The notes: generated from the sequence alone by a model not told the origin. DNA of 64,000 bases from Neoechinorhynchus agilis (GCA_051530055.1 CM121341.1:3596001-3660000), one strand, 5' to 3'. Positions 35,701-49,965 are shown, counted from the stretch's first letter. Numbers and translations are program-made.

Positions 35701-38700
35701 AACGCGTCGACCTTTTTCGTTGATTTTTTTCTAAACGNNNNNNNNNNNNNNNNNNNNNNNACGTCACTCGATCGACCAACGCTGAAGTCGCATTTAAATA
35801 AAAGTCAACAGCATTCATTTCAAAAAAGAACGCGTCGACCTTTTTTCGTTGGTTTTTTGTTCTAAATGAACGTGAGTGTTGAACATTTGTTGAGATTACG
35901 TCACGACCAAAAACGACGGGGCAGAAACGTTCTATGCGATGAAGTCACTCGATTGACCAACGTTTAAGTAGATATTTTTTAAATAAAAGTCAGCAGGATT
36001 CTTTTCTAAAAACCAACGCGTCGACCTTTTTCCGTCGATTTCTTTCTAAACGAACGTGAGTTTTGAACATTTGTTGAGATTACGTCACGACCAAAAACGA
36101 CGGGGCAGAAACGTTCAATGCGATGATGTCACTCGATTGACCAACGTTTAAGTAGATATTTTTTAAATAAAAGTCAGCAGGATTCTTTTTTAAAAACCAA
36201 CGCGTCGACCATTTTCCGTCGATTTCTTTCTAAACGAACGTGAGTTTTGAACATTTGTTGAGATTACGTCACGACCAAAAAAGATAAAGCAGAAAAACGT
36301 TTTACGTTGACGTCACTCGATCGAACAACGCTGAAGTCGCATTTAAATAAAAGTCAACAGCATTCATTTCAAAAAAGAACGCGTCGACCTTTTTTCGTTG
36401 GTTTTTTGTTCTAAATGAACGTGAGTTTGGAACATTTGTTGAGATTACGTCACGACCAAAAAAAATAAAGCAAAAAACGCTTTACGTTGACGTCACTCGA
36501 TCGACCAACGCTGAAGTCGCATTTAAATAAAAGTCAACAGGATTCATTTCAAAAAAGAACGCGCCGGCCTTTTTTCGTCGATTTCTTTCTAAACGAACGT
36601 GAGTTTAGAACATTTTTTGAAATTACGTCACGACCAAAATCGATAGGGCAGAAACGTTCTTTGCGATGACGTCACTCGATCGACCAACGCTCAGGTCGCA
36701 TTTAACTAAAAGTCAACAGGATTCATTTCAAAAAAGAACGCGTCGACCTTTTTTCGTCGATTTCTTTATAAACGAATGTGAGTTTTGAACATTTGTTGAG
36801 ATTACGTCACGACCAAAATCGATAGGGCAGAAACGTTCTATGCGATGACGTCACTCGATTTACCAACGTTCAAGTCGCATTTTTTAAGTAAAAGTCAGCA
36901 GGATTCATTTTAAAAAAGAACGCGTCGACCTTTTCTCGTCGATTTCTTTCTAAACGAACGTGAGTTTTGAACATTTGTTGAGATTACGTCACGACCAAAA
37001 AAGATAAAGCAGAAAAACGTTTTACGTTGACGTCACTCGATCGACCAACGCTCAAGTCGCATTTAAATAAAAGTCAACAGGATTCATTTCAAAAAAGAAC
37101 GCGTCGACCTTTTTTCGTCGATTTCTTTATAAACGAATGTGAGTTTTGAACATTTGTTGAGATTACGTCACGACCAAAAAAGATAAAGCAGAAACGTTCT
37201 ATGCGTTGACGTCACTCGATCGACCAACGCTCAAGTCGCATTTAACTAAAAGTCAACAGGATTCATTTCAAAAAAGAACGCGTCGACCTTTTTTCGTCGA
37301 TTTCTTTTTAAACGAACGTGAGTTTTGAACATTTGTTGAGATTACGTCACGACCAAAAAAGATAAAGCAGAAAAACGTTTTACGTTGACGTCACTCGATC
37401 GAACAACGCTGAAGTCGCATTTAGATAAAAGTCAACAGGATTCATTTCAAAAAAGAACGCGTCGACCTTTTTCGTTGGTTTTTTGTTCTAAACGAACGTG
37501 AGTTTGGAACATTTGTTGAGATTACGTCACGACCAAAAAAGATAAAGCAGAAAAACGTTTTACGTTGACGTCACTCGATCGAGCAACGCTGAAGTCGCAT
37601 TTAGATAAAAGTCAACAGGATTCATTTCAAAAAAGAACGCGTCGACCTTTTTCGTTGGTTTTTTGTTCTAAACGAACGTGAGTTTGGAACATTTGTTGAG
37701 ATTACGTCACGACCAAAAAAGATAAAGCAGAAAAACGTTTTACGTTGACGTCACTCGATCGAGCAACGCTGAAGTCGCATTTAAATAAAAGTCAACAGGA
37801 TTCATTTCAAAAAAGAACGCGTCGACCTTTTTCGTTGGTTTTTTTCTAAACGAACGTGAGTTTGGAACATTTGTTGAGATTACGTCACGACCAAAAAAGA
37901 TAAAGCAGAAAAACGTTTTACGTTGACGTCACTCGATCGAACAACGCTGAAGTCGCATTTAAATAAGTCAACAGGATTCATTTCAAAAAAGAACGCGTCG
38001 ACCTTTTTCGTTGGTTTTTTGTTCTAAACGAACGTGAGTTTGGAACATTTGTTGAGATTACGTCACGACCAAAAAAGATAAAGCAGAAAAACGTTTTACG
38101 TTGACGTCACTCGATCGAACAACGCTGAAGTCGCATTTAAATAAAAGTCAACAGGATTCATTTCAAAAAAGAACGCGTCGACCTTTTTCGTTGGTTTTTT
38201 GTTCTAAACGAACGTGAGTTTGGAACATTTGTTGAGATTACGTCACGACCAAAAAAGATAAAGCAGAAAAACGTTTTACGTTGACGTCACTCGATCGAAC
38301 AACGCTGAAGTCGCATTTAAATAAAAGTCAACAGGATTCATTTCAAAAAAGAACGCGTCGACCTTTTTCGTTGGTTTTTTGTTCTAAACGAACGTGAGTT
38401 TGGAACATTTGTGAGATTACGTCACGACCAAAAAAGATAAAGCAGAAAAACGTTTTACGTTGACGTCACTCGATCGAGCAACGCTGAAGTCGCATTTAAA
38501 TAAAAGTCAACAGGATTCATTTCAAAAAAGAACGCGTCGACCTTTTTCGTTGGTTTTTTGTTCTAAACGAACGTGAGTTTGGAACATTTGTTGAGATTAC
38601 GTCACGACCAAAAAAGATAAAGCAGAAAAACGTTTTACGTTGACGTCACTCGATCGAACAACGCTGAAGTCGCATTTAGATAAAAGTCAACAGGATTCAT

Positions 38701-41700
38701 TTCAAAAAAGAACGCGTCGACCTTTTTCGTTGGTTTTTTGTTCTAAACGAACGTGAGTTTGGAACATTTGTTGAGATTACGTCACGACCAAAAAAGATAA
38801 AGCAGAAAAACGTTTTACGTTGACGTCACTCGATCGAGCAACGCTGAAGTCGCATTTAAATAAAAGTCAACAGGATTCATTTCAAAAAAGAACGCGTCGA
38901 CCTTTTTCGTTGGTTTTTGTTCTAAACGAACGTGAGTTTGGAACATTTGTTGAGATTACGTCACGACCAAAAAGATAAAGCAGAAAAACGTTTTACGTTG
39001 ACGTCACTCGATCGAACAACGCTGAAGTCGCATTTAAATAAAAGTCAACAGGATTCATTTCAAAAAAGAACGCGTCGACCTTTTTCGTTGGTTTTTGTTC
39101 TAAACGAACGTGAGTTTGGAACATTTGTTGAGATTACGTCACGACCAAAAAAGATAAAGCAGAAAAACGTTTTACGTTGACGTCACTCGATCGAACAACG
39201 CTGAAGTCGCATTTAGATAAAAGTCAACAGGATTCATTTCAAAAAAGAACGCGTCGACCTTTTTCGTTGGTTTTTTGTTCTAAACGAACGTGAGTTTGGA
39301 ACATTTGTTGAGATTACGTCACGACCAAAAAAGATAAAGCAGAAAAACGTTTTACGTTGACGTCACTCGATCGAACAACGCTGAAGTCGCATTTAGATAA
39401 AAGTCAACAGGATTCATTTCAAAAAAGAACGCGTCGACCTTTTTCGTTGGTTTTTTGTTCTAAACGAACGTGAGTTTGGAACATTTGTTGAGATTACGTC
39501 ACGACCAAAAAAGATAAAGCAGAAAAACGTTTTACGTTGACGTCACTCGATCGAACAACGCTGAAGTCGCATTTAGATAAAAGTCAACAGCATTCATTTC
39601 AAAAAAGAACGCGTCGACCTTTTTTCGTTGGTTTTTTGTTCTAAACGAACGTGAGTTTGGAACATTTGTTGAGATTACGTCACGACCAAAAAAAATAAAG
39701 CAAAAAACGCTTTACGTTGACGTCACTCGATCGAACAACGCTGAAGTCGCATTTAAATAAAAGTCAGCAGGATTCTTTTTTAAAAACCCGATCTTTTCGT
39801 TGGTTTTTTGTTCTAAACGAACGTGAGTTTGGAACATTTGTTGAGATTACGTCACGACCAAAAATAAAGCAGAAAAACGTTTTACGTTGACGTCACTCGA
39901 TCGAACAACGCTGAAGTCGCATTTAAATAAAAGTCAACAGGATTCATTTCAAAAAAGAACGCGTCGACCTTTTTTCGTCGATTTCTTTTTTCTAAACGAA
40001 CGTGAGTTTGGAACATTTGTTGAGATTACGTCACGACCAAAAAAGATAAAGCAGAAAAACGTTTTACGTTGACGTCACTCGATCGAACAACGCTGAAGTC
40101 GCATTTAGATAAAAGTCAACAGGATTCATTTCAAAAAAGAACGCGTCGACCTTTTTCGTTGGTTTTTTGTTCTAAACGAACGTGAGATTTTAACATTTGT
40201 TTAGATTACGTCACACCAAAAAAAATAAAGCAAAAAACGCTTTACGTTGAAGTCACTCGATCGAACAACGCTGAAGTCGCATTTAGATAAAAGTCAACAG
40301 GATTCATTTCAAAAAAGAACCCGTCGACCTTTTTTCGTCGATTTCTTTCTAAACGAACGTGAGTTTAGAACATTTTTTGAAATTACGTCACGACCAAAAA
40401 CGATAAAGCAAAAAACGCTTTACGTTGACGTCACTCGATCGACCAACGCTGAAGTCGCATTTAAATAAAAGTCAACAGCATTCATTTCCAAAAAGAACGC
40501 GTCGACCTTTTTCGTCGATTTCTTTCTAAACGAACGTGAGTTTTATACATTTGTTGAGATTACGTCACGACCAAAAACGATAAAGCAGAAAAACGTTTTG
40601 CGTTTACGTCACTCGATCGACCAACGCTCAAGTCGCATTTAAATAAAAGTCAACAGGATTCATTTCAAAAACGAACGCGTCGACCTTTTTTCGTCGATTT
40701 CTTTCTAAACGAATGTGAGTTTTTAACATTTGCTAAGATTACGTCACGACCAAAAATAATAGGAGAGAAACGTTCAATGCGATGACGTCACTCGATCGAC
40801 CAACGTTTAAGTAGAATTTTTTTAAATAAAAGTCAACAGGATTCATTTAAAAAAAGAACGCGCCGGCCTTTTTTCGTCGATTTCTTTCTAAACGAATGTG
40901 AGTTTTGAACATTCGTTGAGATTACGTCACGACCAAAAACGATAAAGCAAAAAAACGTTTTACGTTGACGTCACTCGATCGACCAACGCTCAAGTCGCAT
41001 TTAAATAAAAGTCAGCAGGATTCATTTAAAAAAAGAACACGTCGACTTTTTTCGTCGATTTCTTTCTAAACGAACGTGAGTTTTGAACATTTGTTGAGAT
41101 TACGTCACGACCAAAAACGATAAAGCAAAAAAACGTTTTACGTTGACGTCACTCGATCGACCAACACTCAAGTCGCATTTTAATAAAAGTCAGCAGGATT
41201 CATTTCAAAAAAGAACGCGTCGACGTTTTTTCGTCGATTTCTTTCTAAACGAACGTGAGTTTTGAACATTTGTTGAGATTACGTCACGACCAAAAACGAT
41301 AAAGCAGAAAAACGTTTTACGTTGACGTCACTCCATCGACCAACGCTCAAGTCGCATTTAAATAAAAGTCAGCAGGATTCATTTCAAAAAAGAACGCGTC
41401 GACGTTTTTTCGTCGATTTCTTTCTAAACGAATGTGAGTTTTGAACATTGTTGAGATTACGTCACGACCAAAAACGATAAAGCAGAAAAACGTTTTACGT
41501 TGACGTCACTCCATCGACCAACGCTCAAGTCGCATTTAAATAAAAGTCAGCAGGATTCATTTCAAAAAAGAACGCGCCGGCCTTTTTTCGTCGATTTCTT
41601 TCTAAACGAACGTGAGTTTTGAACATTTGTTGAGATTACGTCACGACCAAAAACGATAAAGCAAAAAAACGTTTTACGTTGACGTCACTCGATCGACCAA

Positions 41701-42440
41701 CGCTCAAGTCGCATTTAAATAAAAGTCAGCAGGATTCATTTCAAAAAAGAACGCGTCGACGTTTTTTCGTCGATTTCTTTCTAAACGAACGTGAGTTTTG
41801 AACATTTGTTGAGATTACGTCACGACCAAAAACGATAAAGCAGAAAAACGTTTTACGTTGACGTCACTCCATCGACCAACGCTCAAGTCGCATTTAAATA
41901 AAAGTCAGCAGGATTCATTTCAAAAAAGAACGCGTCGACCTTTTTTGCGTCGATTTCTTTCTAAACGAACGTGAGTTTTATACATTTGTTGAGATTACGT
42001 CACGACCAAAAACGATAAAGCAGAAAAACGTTTTACGTTGACGTCACTCGATCGAACAACGCTGAAGTCGCATTTAAACAAAAGTTAGCAGGATTCATTT
42101 CAAAAAAGAACGCGCCGGCCTTTTTTCGTCGATTTCTTTCTAAACGAATGTGAGTTTTGAACATTCGTTGAGATTACGTCACGACCAAAAATAATAGGAG
42201 AGAAACGTTCAATGCGATGACGTCACTCGATCGACCAACGTTTAAGTAGAATTTTTTTAAATAAAAGTCAACAGGATTCATGTTAAAAAAGAACGCGTCG
42301 ACGTTTTTTCGTCGATTTGTTTCTAAACGAACGTGAGTTTTGAATATTTGTTGAGATTACGTCACGACCAAAAACGACACGGCAGAAACGTTCTATGCGG
42401 TGACGTCACTCGATCGACCAACGTTTAAGTCGCATTTTTT
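29725..42440. repeat. Satellite B: ~179 bp tandem array with CRE motifs
   Basis: About 70 head-to-tail monomers fill the space between ISWI and Nup160. Each typical monomer has ATTACGTCACGACC and, about 45 bp further, TTGACGTCACTCGATCGA, which contains the full palindrome TGACGTCA. Two monomer variants alternate: one with CGTCGATTTCTTTC and one with CGTTGGTTTTTTGTTC. Central copies are nearly identical; copies at both ends (29700-29900 and 40500-42440) are more diverged, as expected for arrays kept uniform by unequal exchange. ORFs of 60-95 residues inside are period artefacts. Confidence 0.97.
35738..35760. other. Assembly gap (23 N)
   Basis: A run of Ns inside satellite B. The true number of monomers here is therefore unknown. 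Confidence 0.99.
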
Positions 42441-42461
42441 AAATAAAAGTCAACTTTGTCA

Positions 42462-45400
42462 ATGAATGAATTTATCCATATGAAATCGTCATCATTTGAG
42501 TGTGGTACAAATTCTCAATTGATACGCGTGGACTCTCGAAATGAACTGGACGATGAAAGCCTAATGATGTACGGATCGGATCACCGTGCTGGTCATTTAG
42601 TGATTAACGATTACCTTCTATATTGGCGTAGTCATTTAAATTCAGTGTTTGTTGTTCATCGGCCTTTGAAGGATTCATACGAGTCGACATCGACCATTCA
42701 AATCGATCTTGGCGGTCATTGCGTTACTGGCGACTGTCAGATCGTCGTGTTTCCGACTCAAATAGTGCTCGTGATTCCAACCAGGACTCATTTCGTCGTC
42801 TTAATGCCATTCACGTCCGATGAAATCATTCTTGTTCCTTATCAACAACCGTTACAAATCACCAAATCAACCCACGTGTCCGCTTCAGCCGATGGATCAA
42901 ATCTTAGAGTTTGTTTACATAATTTTGATCTGAGTCGAACCGAAGTGGTATATGTGGATCTTGTTCAAACGTCTATAGAATTCATCGCCAATACAGAAAG
43001 CATCATCCAAGCCTACGATGAACGAATCCGAACCTTGACATTTTGTAGTTTGTTATCTGATGGATGTTTATTAACCGTAGCCGTCAATAGAGAAGGGAAA
43101 GATGTCGTTTCTATATGGCAACCGGATCTTCAACCTGTCGTTAAAAGTCTAAGCAATGCAATCATTGGAGAAATCGTAATCCAAGAGTTCTCTAATTGCC
43201 TAAAACGAGTTAGTGACCGCCGAATCTTTGGAGAGCGAGATAAAAAGGGGGTGTTAATCGTTCAAAAACTTGATTTTTTTCTCTCTCTCGAAAGCCCTCT
43301 GATTTTTTTGCAGATTATTGTGCTCAAAATTGCTATTTTCCTCTTCTCTCAAAAGAATTGTATCTTTTTATTTTAGCCCGACGACCGTGACTTTTTTAAT
43401 TCTAAAGGTGAAAAAAGCGATCCAAACGTTACCAATTCAAGATTTCTGTATGTAATTTGTCTACAATTTCTTAAAAGTTTGAGTCAGGTTCTTTTTTTCG
43501 TTTGGAAGAGAACTCTTGTTTTCGACGTTCACGAGACACAAGATTCGCTCTGTATTATTTCATCCGATTCTCAGAACATTCTCTGGGTCAAATACAATCC
43601 CGATGATTACTCACTGATTGGTCGAACCTTCGTCACTTCCGTCCCAACAACCAGAATTGTCCATACCGCCATCTTGGACAATTCAATTCTTTTAGTTGAT
43701 CGACTCGAGGATAATGTGGATCACATTACTGAAATAGATGAAACTGGCCACATCGTTCATTTCACTTGCGCTCCATACGACATTGAATTCGATTCTATTG
43801 ATTCCGTTTTCATGCTAAATAGGCCTCTTGTTAACAAAGCGGCTTCTTTATGTTGTCGCTTGTCTCTTGGAGAAGTGGAATTCATGCCTGTCAGTGAGCT
43901 TCAAGTCACAATAGAAGATATGGACGTGGTTGAGAATTTTGTATGTATAGGTCGAAGGATTTTCGCAGACCAAACGAGGATTCTTGGATTTGTTTTGATT
44001 GATCCCGATGTCCTTGTTGTGTTTCGTCAAGACAATGTCAGCGTTTCGATCCGAAGTCATTTACTCCATTTCCCAATCAATGGTGCTTCTTGCCAATTTC
44101 GAGAATCGTGCTTCGAATCCGCTCAGCGAAAAATACACGCTTCATGCTCAAAGTCTGAAATGAGTATAGTCACTGATGATGTGAATGAAATCGCTGAACA
44201 ACTTGAAGACTACGTGAGAAATGAACTTGAAAAGTGGTCTTCATTGACTCAAAAAACCGTTGATCTTAAACTGCCAATCAAACCGATTTCATGTCTTTCT
44301 TTAATAGACGAAACATCGTTGGCTTTAGCTTCACTAAAACTTTCAATTGACGTTGAACTTGAACAGAGGTCAACTACAGAGTCCGAAAGCCATGTTTTTC
44401 GTGCTCGAATGTTGGAGTTAATTAAAATGATTATAGGAGAAGAGAAGGTAACGACTAGAGATACCGATCCATGTGTACGGGAATTCATTGAAAAACTTTA
44501 TGGTTTACAAATAAGCGAAGAAGATCAATCAATCAGTTTGGCATCTATCGCAGTTGCATTGTTTTCTAGAAGTTCTACGTTCAAGCAGAATGCAAAGACA
44601 CTGATAAAAGCGTTGGCTGGTCAGACATTTGCTTATTACCTTTTCGCAAGTGGTCATTTCGCAGTCCTTAGAGATTTTTATGTCCTTGACGAATTTTGGG
44701 CCGAACGAAACCAATGTTTCGGTAACTTGATCAATGCAACTCTCACTGCGGCTCGACTTATCCAGGACTACCATGCTGTAAATTGTGCTTTATCTTCATC
44801 TGTGTTGGACGAATGTTTACTTGTAAATGCTAGAAGTATACATTCTAATCTTTTTTATCCCATTTTTCTAGCTCTATTTCTTCGCTCTCAAAATTATCAT
44901 CCTTTTATTGCGTCCGTTTATCTCGGTCTTTCTCTAAACTCTCACAATTACGGAATTCTATGATCACATTCAACTGTGCATGATATTTTCGCTAGTTTTC
45001 CTCCGTGGTACTTTTTGCGCCATACAAAACCGAAATATAGATTCGTAAATCGTTGAGGGCATCCTTTTCAAGAAACTATAAACAATCTAAATGTCTAGGA
45101 TTAATGCATTTTCTTCTTTCAAACACCTTTATCAATCATTAGACAGTTCGATTGGTTATTTATACTTCTAGCGAATATCTCATACAGTCCCTGGTATCGA
45201 AGACCGAGTCGTCCGAGTGCGCCAGTTCATTTACCGTATGATCAATGCCCTCACCTATTTACCGAAATCAAGAGCATGCAGTAAGTTTCTAACAGTAGCT
45301 CTCAAAACGTGTTCTCCAATTCCGGAATCGGACGAAAAATGCATTGATTGGCACCGATTCATATTTTCTTCTTTAATAACAGACGACGACGAATCCATCT

Positions 45401-46446
45401 TTTCGGCTTTGAGCGCAATCGACACACTCCAATCGTCTTTTTATAAGCTTAAATCATACAAATCATTGTTTGAATGTCTTGTTAAGGACAATAAGTTTGA
45501 TGCCGTTATTGGGATCAGCCGAGAAGAGCAGTTGGGCGACCACCCAAGCTTCCTTGATGCCGTAATGATTGGTGAGATATGCAACACTGACATCTACTCG
45601 GACCTTAAAGTTTGCTGTATGTTTGCTGAAGTTTTTGTTGATCATGGCGTTCACTACAAGGCTGCAGATATCTTAGCTGGATTCATCAGTAACAATCTTA
45701 GTAAAAGTAACGAACGTGACATTGTATCATTAACGCTGGAACGAGACATATTGAAACAAATTTTCGACATGATACCTGGCAATGGTTTGAATGAAGTCTC
45801 AATTTTAACTGACGTTCGATTTGGAGGAAGTGGAAAAAACGAAACATTTGACGCACCGAAGCTTTCACAAAGGATTTTGTTACTTGATTGTATTATAAGT
45901 ATTTCTCAGACTCATAAGTTATCGGAAATGTCTGAAATTTCAAATGTCATTAATAGACTAGTCGATTGCGACCAATACGAAAAGGCTATTGCTCTTTCGG
46001 ACGCATTTCAAGTTCCAATTGATTTCAATGTAATCGCAGAACTAGTCGTGAATGGCGAACAAGGGCAGGCTTTTTTAAAAGAGTATTTCACGCTTAATGG
46101 GAGTTATTGGAGGAAACAAGCACTTTCGGCATCACTTGAGTGTTTTATGAAAAACACTATCGCTCCTCCTGATTGGCTGATTGAGCTCTCTCTACAACAT
46201 AGTCCATCCCGCACTCTTGAAGCATTTGTCAAACACGGATTCATCTCTGAAGCCGTTGCAGTTGCTCTACATTTCCTCTCAAAACCAACAAGGGAAGTTA
46301 AACAAACTGCCAGTCTTATGCCAATGCGAATGATTTCGTCACTTCTTCGAGACTTGGACGATCCCGGATATGGTAGTCGAATGAAAGCACAATTGGAGAG
46401 CGCAGTAGATGACTATTATAAGAAACTCGCATATACCACTTTCTAA
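42462..46446 (+). CDS. Nup160: Nucleoporin Nup160
   Basis: Scaffold subunit of the Nup107-160 (Y) complex of the nuclear pore. Exons 42462-43208, 43377-44915 and 45172-46446 are joined by GT-AG introns of 168 and 256 nt, all phase 0, giving 1186 residues; vertebrate Nup160 is longer (about 1400). The N-terminal beta-propeller region is seen in exons 1-2 (VLVIPTRTHFVVLMPF, NILWVKYNPDDYSL). Alpha-helical solenoid follows. The C-terminus has the family's PPDWLIELSLQHSP...LEAFVKHGFISEAV stretch, matching LPNWLINSYKK...LLEEAV in human, and ends SRMKAQLESAVDDYYKKL. The first in-frame ATG is 42462, about 20 bp after the last satellite B monomer; whether a further 5' exon lies beyond the array cannot be seen. 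Confidence 0.85.
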
Positions 46447-47019
46447 TGACGGTCCATTTCGAGCTACAATACTGGGATAGGTTGTGAGTACTCTTTTGTC
46501 TTAAATTCCATCATTTGTATTTAACATTAAAAAGTAAAGTGCTATTATTAAAATATTGATTATAAAAAAACACAAAGTTTTGCAATAGTTTTCCATTTCT
46601 GAAAAATAAAACAGTGCTCATGATTTTAAGCATTTCGAAATTTGTATTTAAAATTTTATCCATAAATATTTTATACAGGTTCACAACATTTAAAAGTCCT
46701 TCATAAATTTTAATTTACGCTCAGCAAAAATGATTGATTCTTTTTTGAGATTCAGCTGCAAAAGTCGGACGCTCGTTAGGGTCTGTAGGTCGACTGTTAG
46801 AGCGCTCGCAATTGGAGGAACTGCTCCTTTCTAAAAGGAAAAGTGACGCAGTTCTCAATCTGAATCTCGAATGTTTCCTAGCGGTCCACTTGTTTTCCCT
46901 CTAAACACAAAAAGTTCCTAAATTTCTACGAAGCTCAATTTAGAGAGTTTGACTGAAATAGGAGAATAAACAATATTTCTAAATAATTAAAAATAGAGGG
47001 GATCTTTCCTTCGACAGTG

Positions 47020-47412
47020 TTTTGGGCGACTGTCAATGAACCAATTGAACGCTTAACTAACAAGTGTTTTACACTTCAGAAGGACATTCGTCGAGCTTTT
47101 GTATGAAAAATCACTGCAGACTTTCAATGATTTCTCAAGAGTCATTCAAGTTTCCTTACGTTCTGCTTTTGAGAAATCATAGAAAGTTTTCAGCGACACT
47201 TCACAAGAAAGTCCGACGTTTTGAAATATTGAAAGTTTGTTAGTCAACCTTTCAATTGGATCATTAACAATCGCCATAAAGACTAACGATAGCTCGTATG
47301 GAGCTGATTCCAGTCGGCCAAGAGATCGTTGAAGGGATGAATCGCCGGTTTGAAGTGGAAGATGACATATTCTAATTTTAAGTTGATTGACCAAAAAGTG
47401 GAGGGCTCTCAC
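47020..47412. pseudogene. Pair of mirrored gene fragments
   Basis: On the plus strand about 47020-47090 encodes TVNEPIERLTNK. On the minus strand about 47220-47285 encodes IVNDPIERLTNK, within an 88-residue frame 47146-47412. A second shared stretch (TFNDFS plus, TFYDFSKAE minus) follows each. The two are inverted copies of one coding segment, head to head; the plus copy has a stop and a frame change. The parent gene is not recognised. Confidence 0.5.
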
Positions 47413-48609
47413 TTCAGTGATTTTTCCAAATTATAAGCTCAGTTGTTCAAACCAATCGAGAGGATAAATTATAATATTAGAACTTGAGCAAAATTGGGAA
47501 TTTTTTCTGAAGTCGAAGATGGCATATTCTAATTTTAAGTTGATTAACTAAGAAAATTCAAAAAAATAGAAAGAGAATTTTAGTTTAGAATTCAGGCGAT
47601 TTCCGATTCGGATCTTTTTTTTTCTAAACGGATTCACTTAAATGTCCAGGTGTGAATGTCATTTTAATATTAAAATTAACAAATGTGTTGTGGTTTTAAA
47701 CATATTTTTAACGCTGCTTTTCCTATGTTGTTCTATTGTGTGTTTCTTTTGATAGCTATAATTAAACATTGGACTTTTTCTCGAAATTATTAAAATTAAT
47801 TTTGCTTTAGTGAAGATAAAATGCATCTTAGATTATCAATTTTTACGGGAAAATGGAGCGTTTTAAACCACTAATTCGGTTCGCCGGGACCGTTTATCAA
47901 AGTTTGAAGCCGCGTAACTGTTCCCGAAATCGATATTCTTAGTGTCTCTGTCCATTCGTCGCTGTCGTTCATCTTCAATCATGGTTCAATGACTGATAAG
48001 TGATTAAACAGTAATTGGTTTGAATAGTTTCCACTTTCGTCACAGTCGATAGTAAAAAGGAAATTTCATTAAAGACGCATTGCAATGAAGTTAGTTGAAA
48101 ATTTGGATTAATTGTCTTAGGCGATTAATCCTTTGAGGTATTTGAACTGGGATCTGTGATTAATTTTACCTTTTTGATTTATTTTAGTGTCTTTTTTCGC
48201 CAATTGTTAAAATATTTAAGCGATAGTATTTCCCCTTCACAATTATAGACGTTTCAAATATGAGATTACTGGATATTTTCTATGGTGTTTGTTCTCAAAA
48301 AGAAAGCAATTTTCAAGCTTTATAACCTGCGCCCGCAATTTCTAATTCTATTCTTCGATATTCATTTATCTACGATTGAATTTTTTAGCTTCACAACTCA
48401 AAAAGTCTACGAATGGGTTTTAATTTATCTTGAAATTTGTCACGTCCCATCTTCGGGCAACGCTTTTTCTCAGTTGGATGAAACGTTGAAATCCATTCAC
48501 TATTGTCCTTCGGTTGAAAAGGCTTGCCAATTGTAAAACTGGCTGGAATGCCTCGATTTCTTGTTTATATTGTAAAATAATCTTCTATTAGCGAATTATA
48601 ATATTTGAT

Positions 48610-48700
48610 TTATTTTTGATAAATTTCGGCTTTTGCGTAGGCCTTCTTCAGTCTACTGCTCTTGTAAGTTTTCAAAAATATTCGAGTTTCGTTATAAAAA
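48610..48700. mobile_element. Fragment of the M1 MITE family
   Basis: Shares GGCCTTCTTCAGTC and a following TGTAAGTTTT...AATATTCGAGTTTC block with M1 (about 14910-14970), so one arm of a related copy remains here. Confidence 0.65.
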
Positions 48701-49965
48701 AAGTAGTTAATTTCATTTCTATTTCCGCCTTCGCGGCTATTTTCGCGATTTTCATAGAGATGATTGTACCAAACCTGAATCCTTCATCAATCCGCCATAA
48801 AATACACCACACTAAAGATTGACTTGTTCGGCCCGAAAACAACCTTGATAACAAGATTATGCCTTTAACCAAAATTCTTTTAATTTTTTTACTTGCGGAA
48901 CAAGCATCCTAATAGTGTTCAAATTTCCAAAAAGATTTTTTACCAAATAACTAAAAGCCGAGACCGTGGACATTTCCGATCTTAGAAATATTCGTCGTTC
49001 CAATGGCGGATTCCGTCCTAGTTGCGTGGAATAGTGCTCCAATTGTTTACAAAGCGAGCTCCGTGGATAAGCATAAGTTCGTCGATGCCTTATTGTATTT
49101 ACAGCTACTTCCCAAGAAACTCCAGTGGCGGCGACAAGTCGCCCTCGAAATCCCCGAGATGCAATGGACGAGAATTCTTAACGTTTTCAAAATATCGTAA
49201 GAAATTTTCGTTTGTAACCGCCACCTCGCGCACTAAAATCTGATAATGTTAAATTCCTTCAATTGGCCGTCTACTGGTCTTACATAAACTTAAAACTTCT
49301 CGTATTTGGTTAATATTGTTTCGATCAAGATTATTGTAGTGTACAGTTCTGGCAATACCTTATTCATACCGATGAAATCCGCCCATCGAAAAGTATTCCC
49401 GAATTCTGCTGGCATCGCCGAACGATATGTGACCTATACAATTAACAAATAATAACTTCATCGTTTCTATGGCGATTACTTGGAGCGTTCGTAAACTTTT
49501 CTTTGAAATCAAAAAAATTATCTTTGGTGATCTCAATTTTTCGTCCGTGTGTTCGGACTTCTTTTAAGGAAAGTTAAATAGCCGCTTTTTTCGCAGTTCG
49601 TTTGTACAACCTTAAAAGTCTGACGAGACGGACGAAAAGGTCTCTATTTTTCTCATAACCAAAGAACACATAAATGATTGCAGTGTCGCAAGTTGATAAT
49701 GTTAATTCTCTTCGAGATGGTTCACTAGAAATAAAGTTACAAACATACAAAATATAAACTTTTAGTGAACATAATTCCCCGGTCATGACCTATTTGATTT
49801 ATTTGAGATATTTCGAAGGAGGTAACCTCACCTCGTCAGTCATTGCTTGCAACTTTTTTCAAATAAAAAATTGGCGCATGTTCACAAAAAGTTTATATTG
49901 ATTAACCCGAAGGATTTTCTCTATCAATGATACAAAATATCCTATAAAAGCGATAAAAGAAGGAA

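Larger units (their letters stand above)
46447..49965. other. Long intergenic region with fragments
   Basis: Mostly AT-rich DNA. It holds a small inverted repeat around 46750-46870 (GAGATTCAG against CTGAATCTC), the mirrored coding-like fragments at 47020-47412, a repeated string GATGACATATTCTAATTTTA-like at about 47360 and 47515, and a fragment of MITE M1 at 48610-48700. The 65-residue ORF at 49003-49200 reads like protein (KFVDALLYLQLLPKKLQWRR) but has no context. No complete gene is supported. Confidence 0.5.

Noticed and set aside
34573-40468. ORFs of 60-95 residues in satellite B
   Set aside because: Same reason: they span monomer joins and arise from indels among copies.
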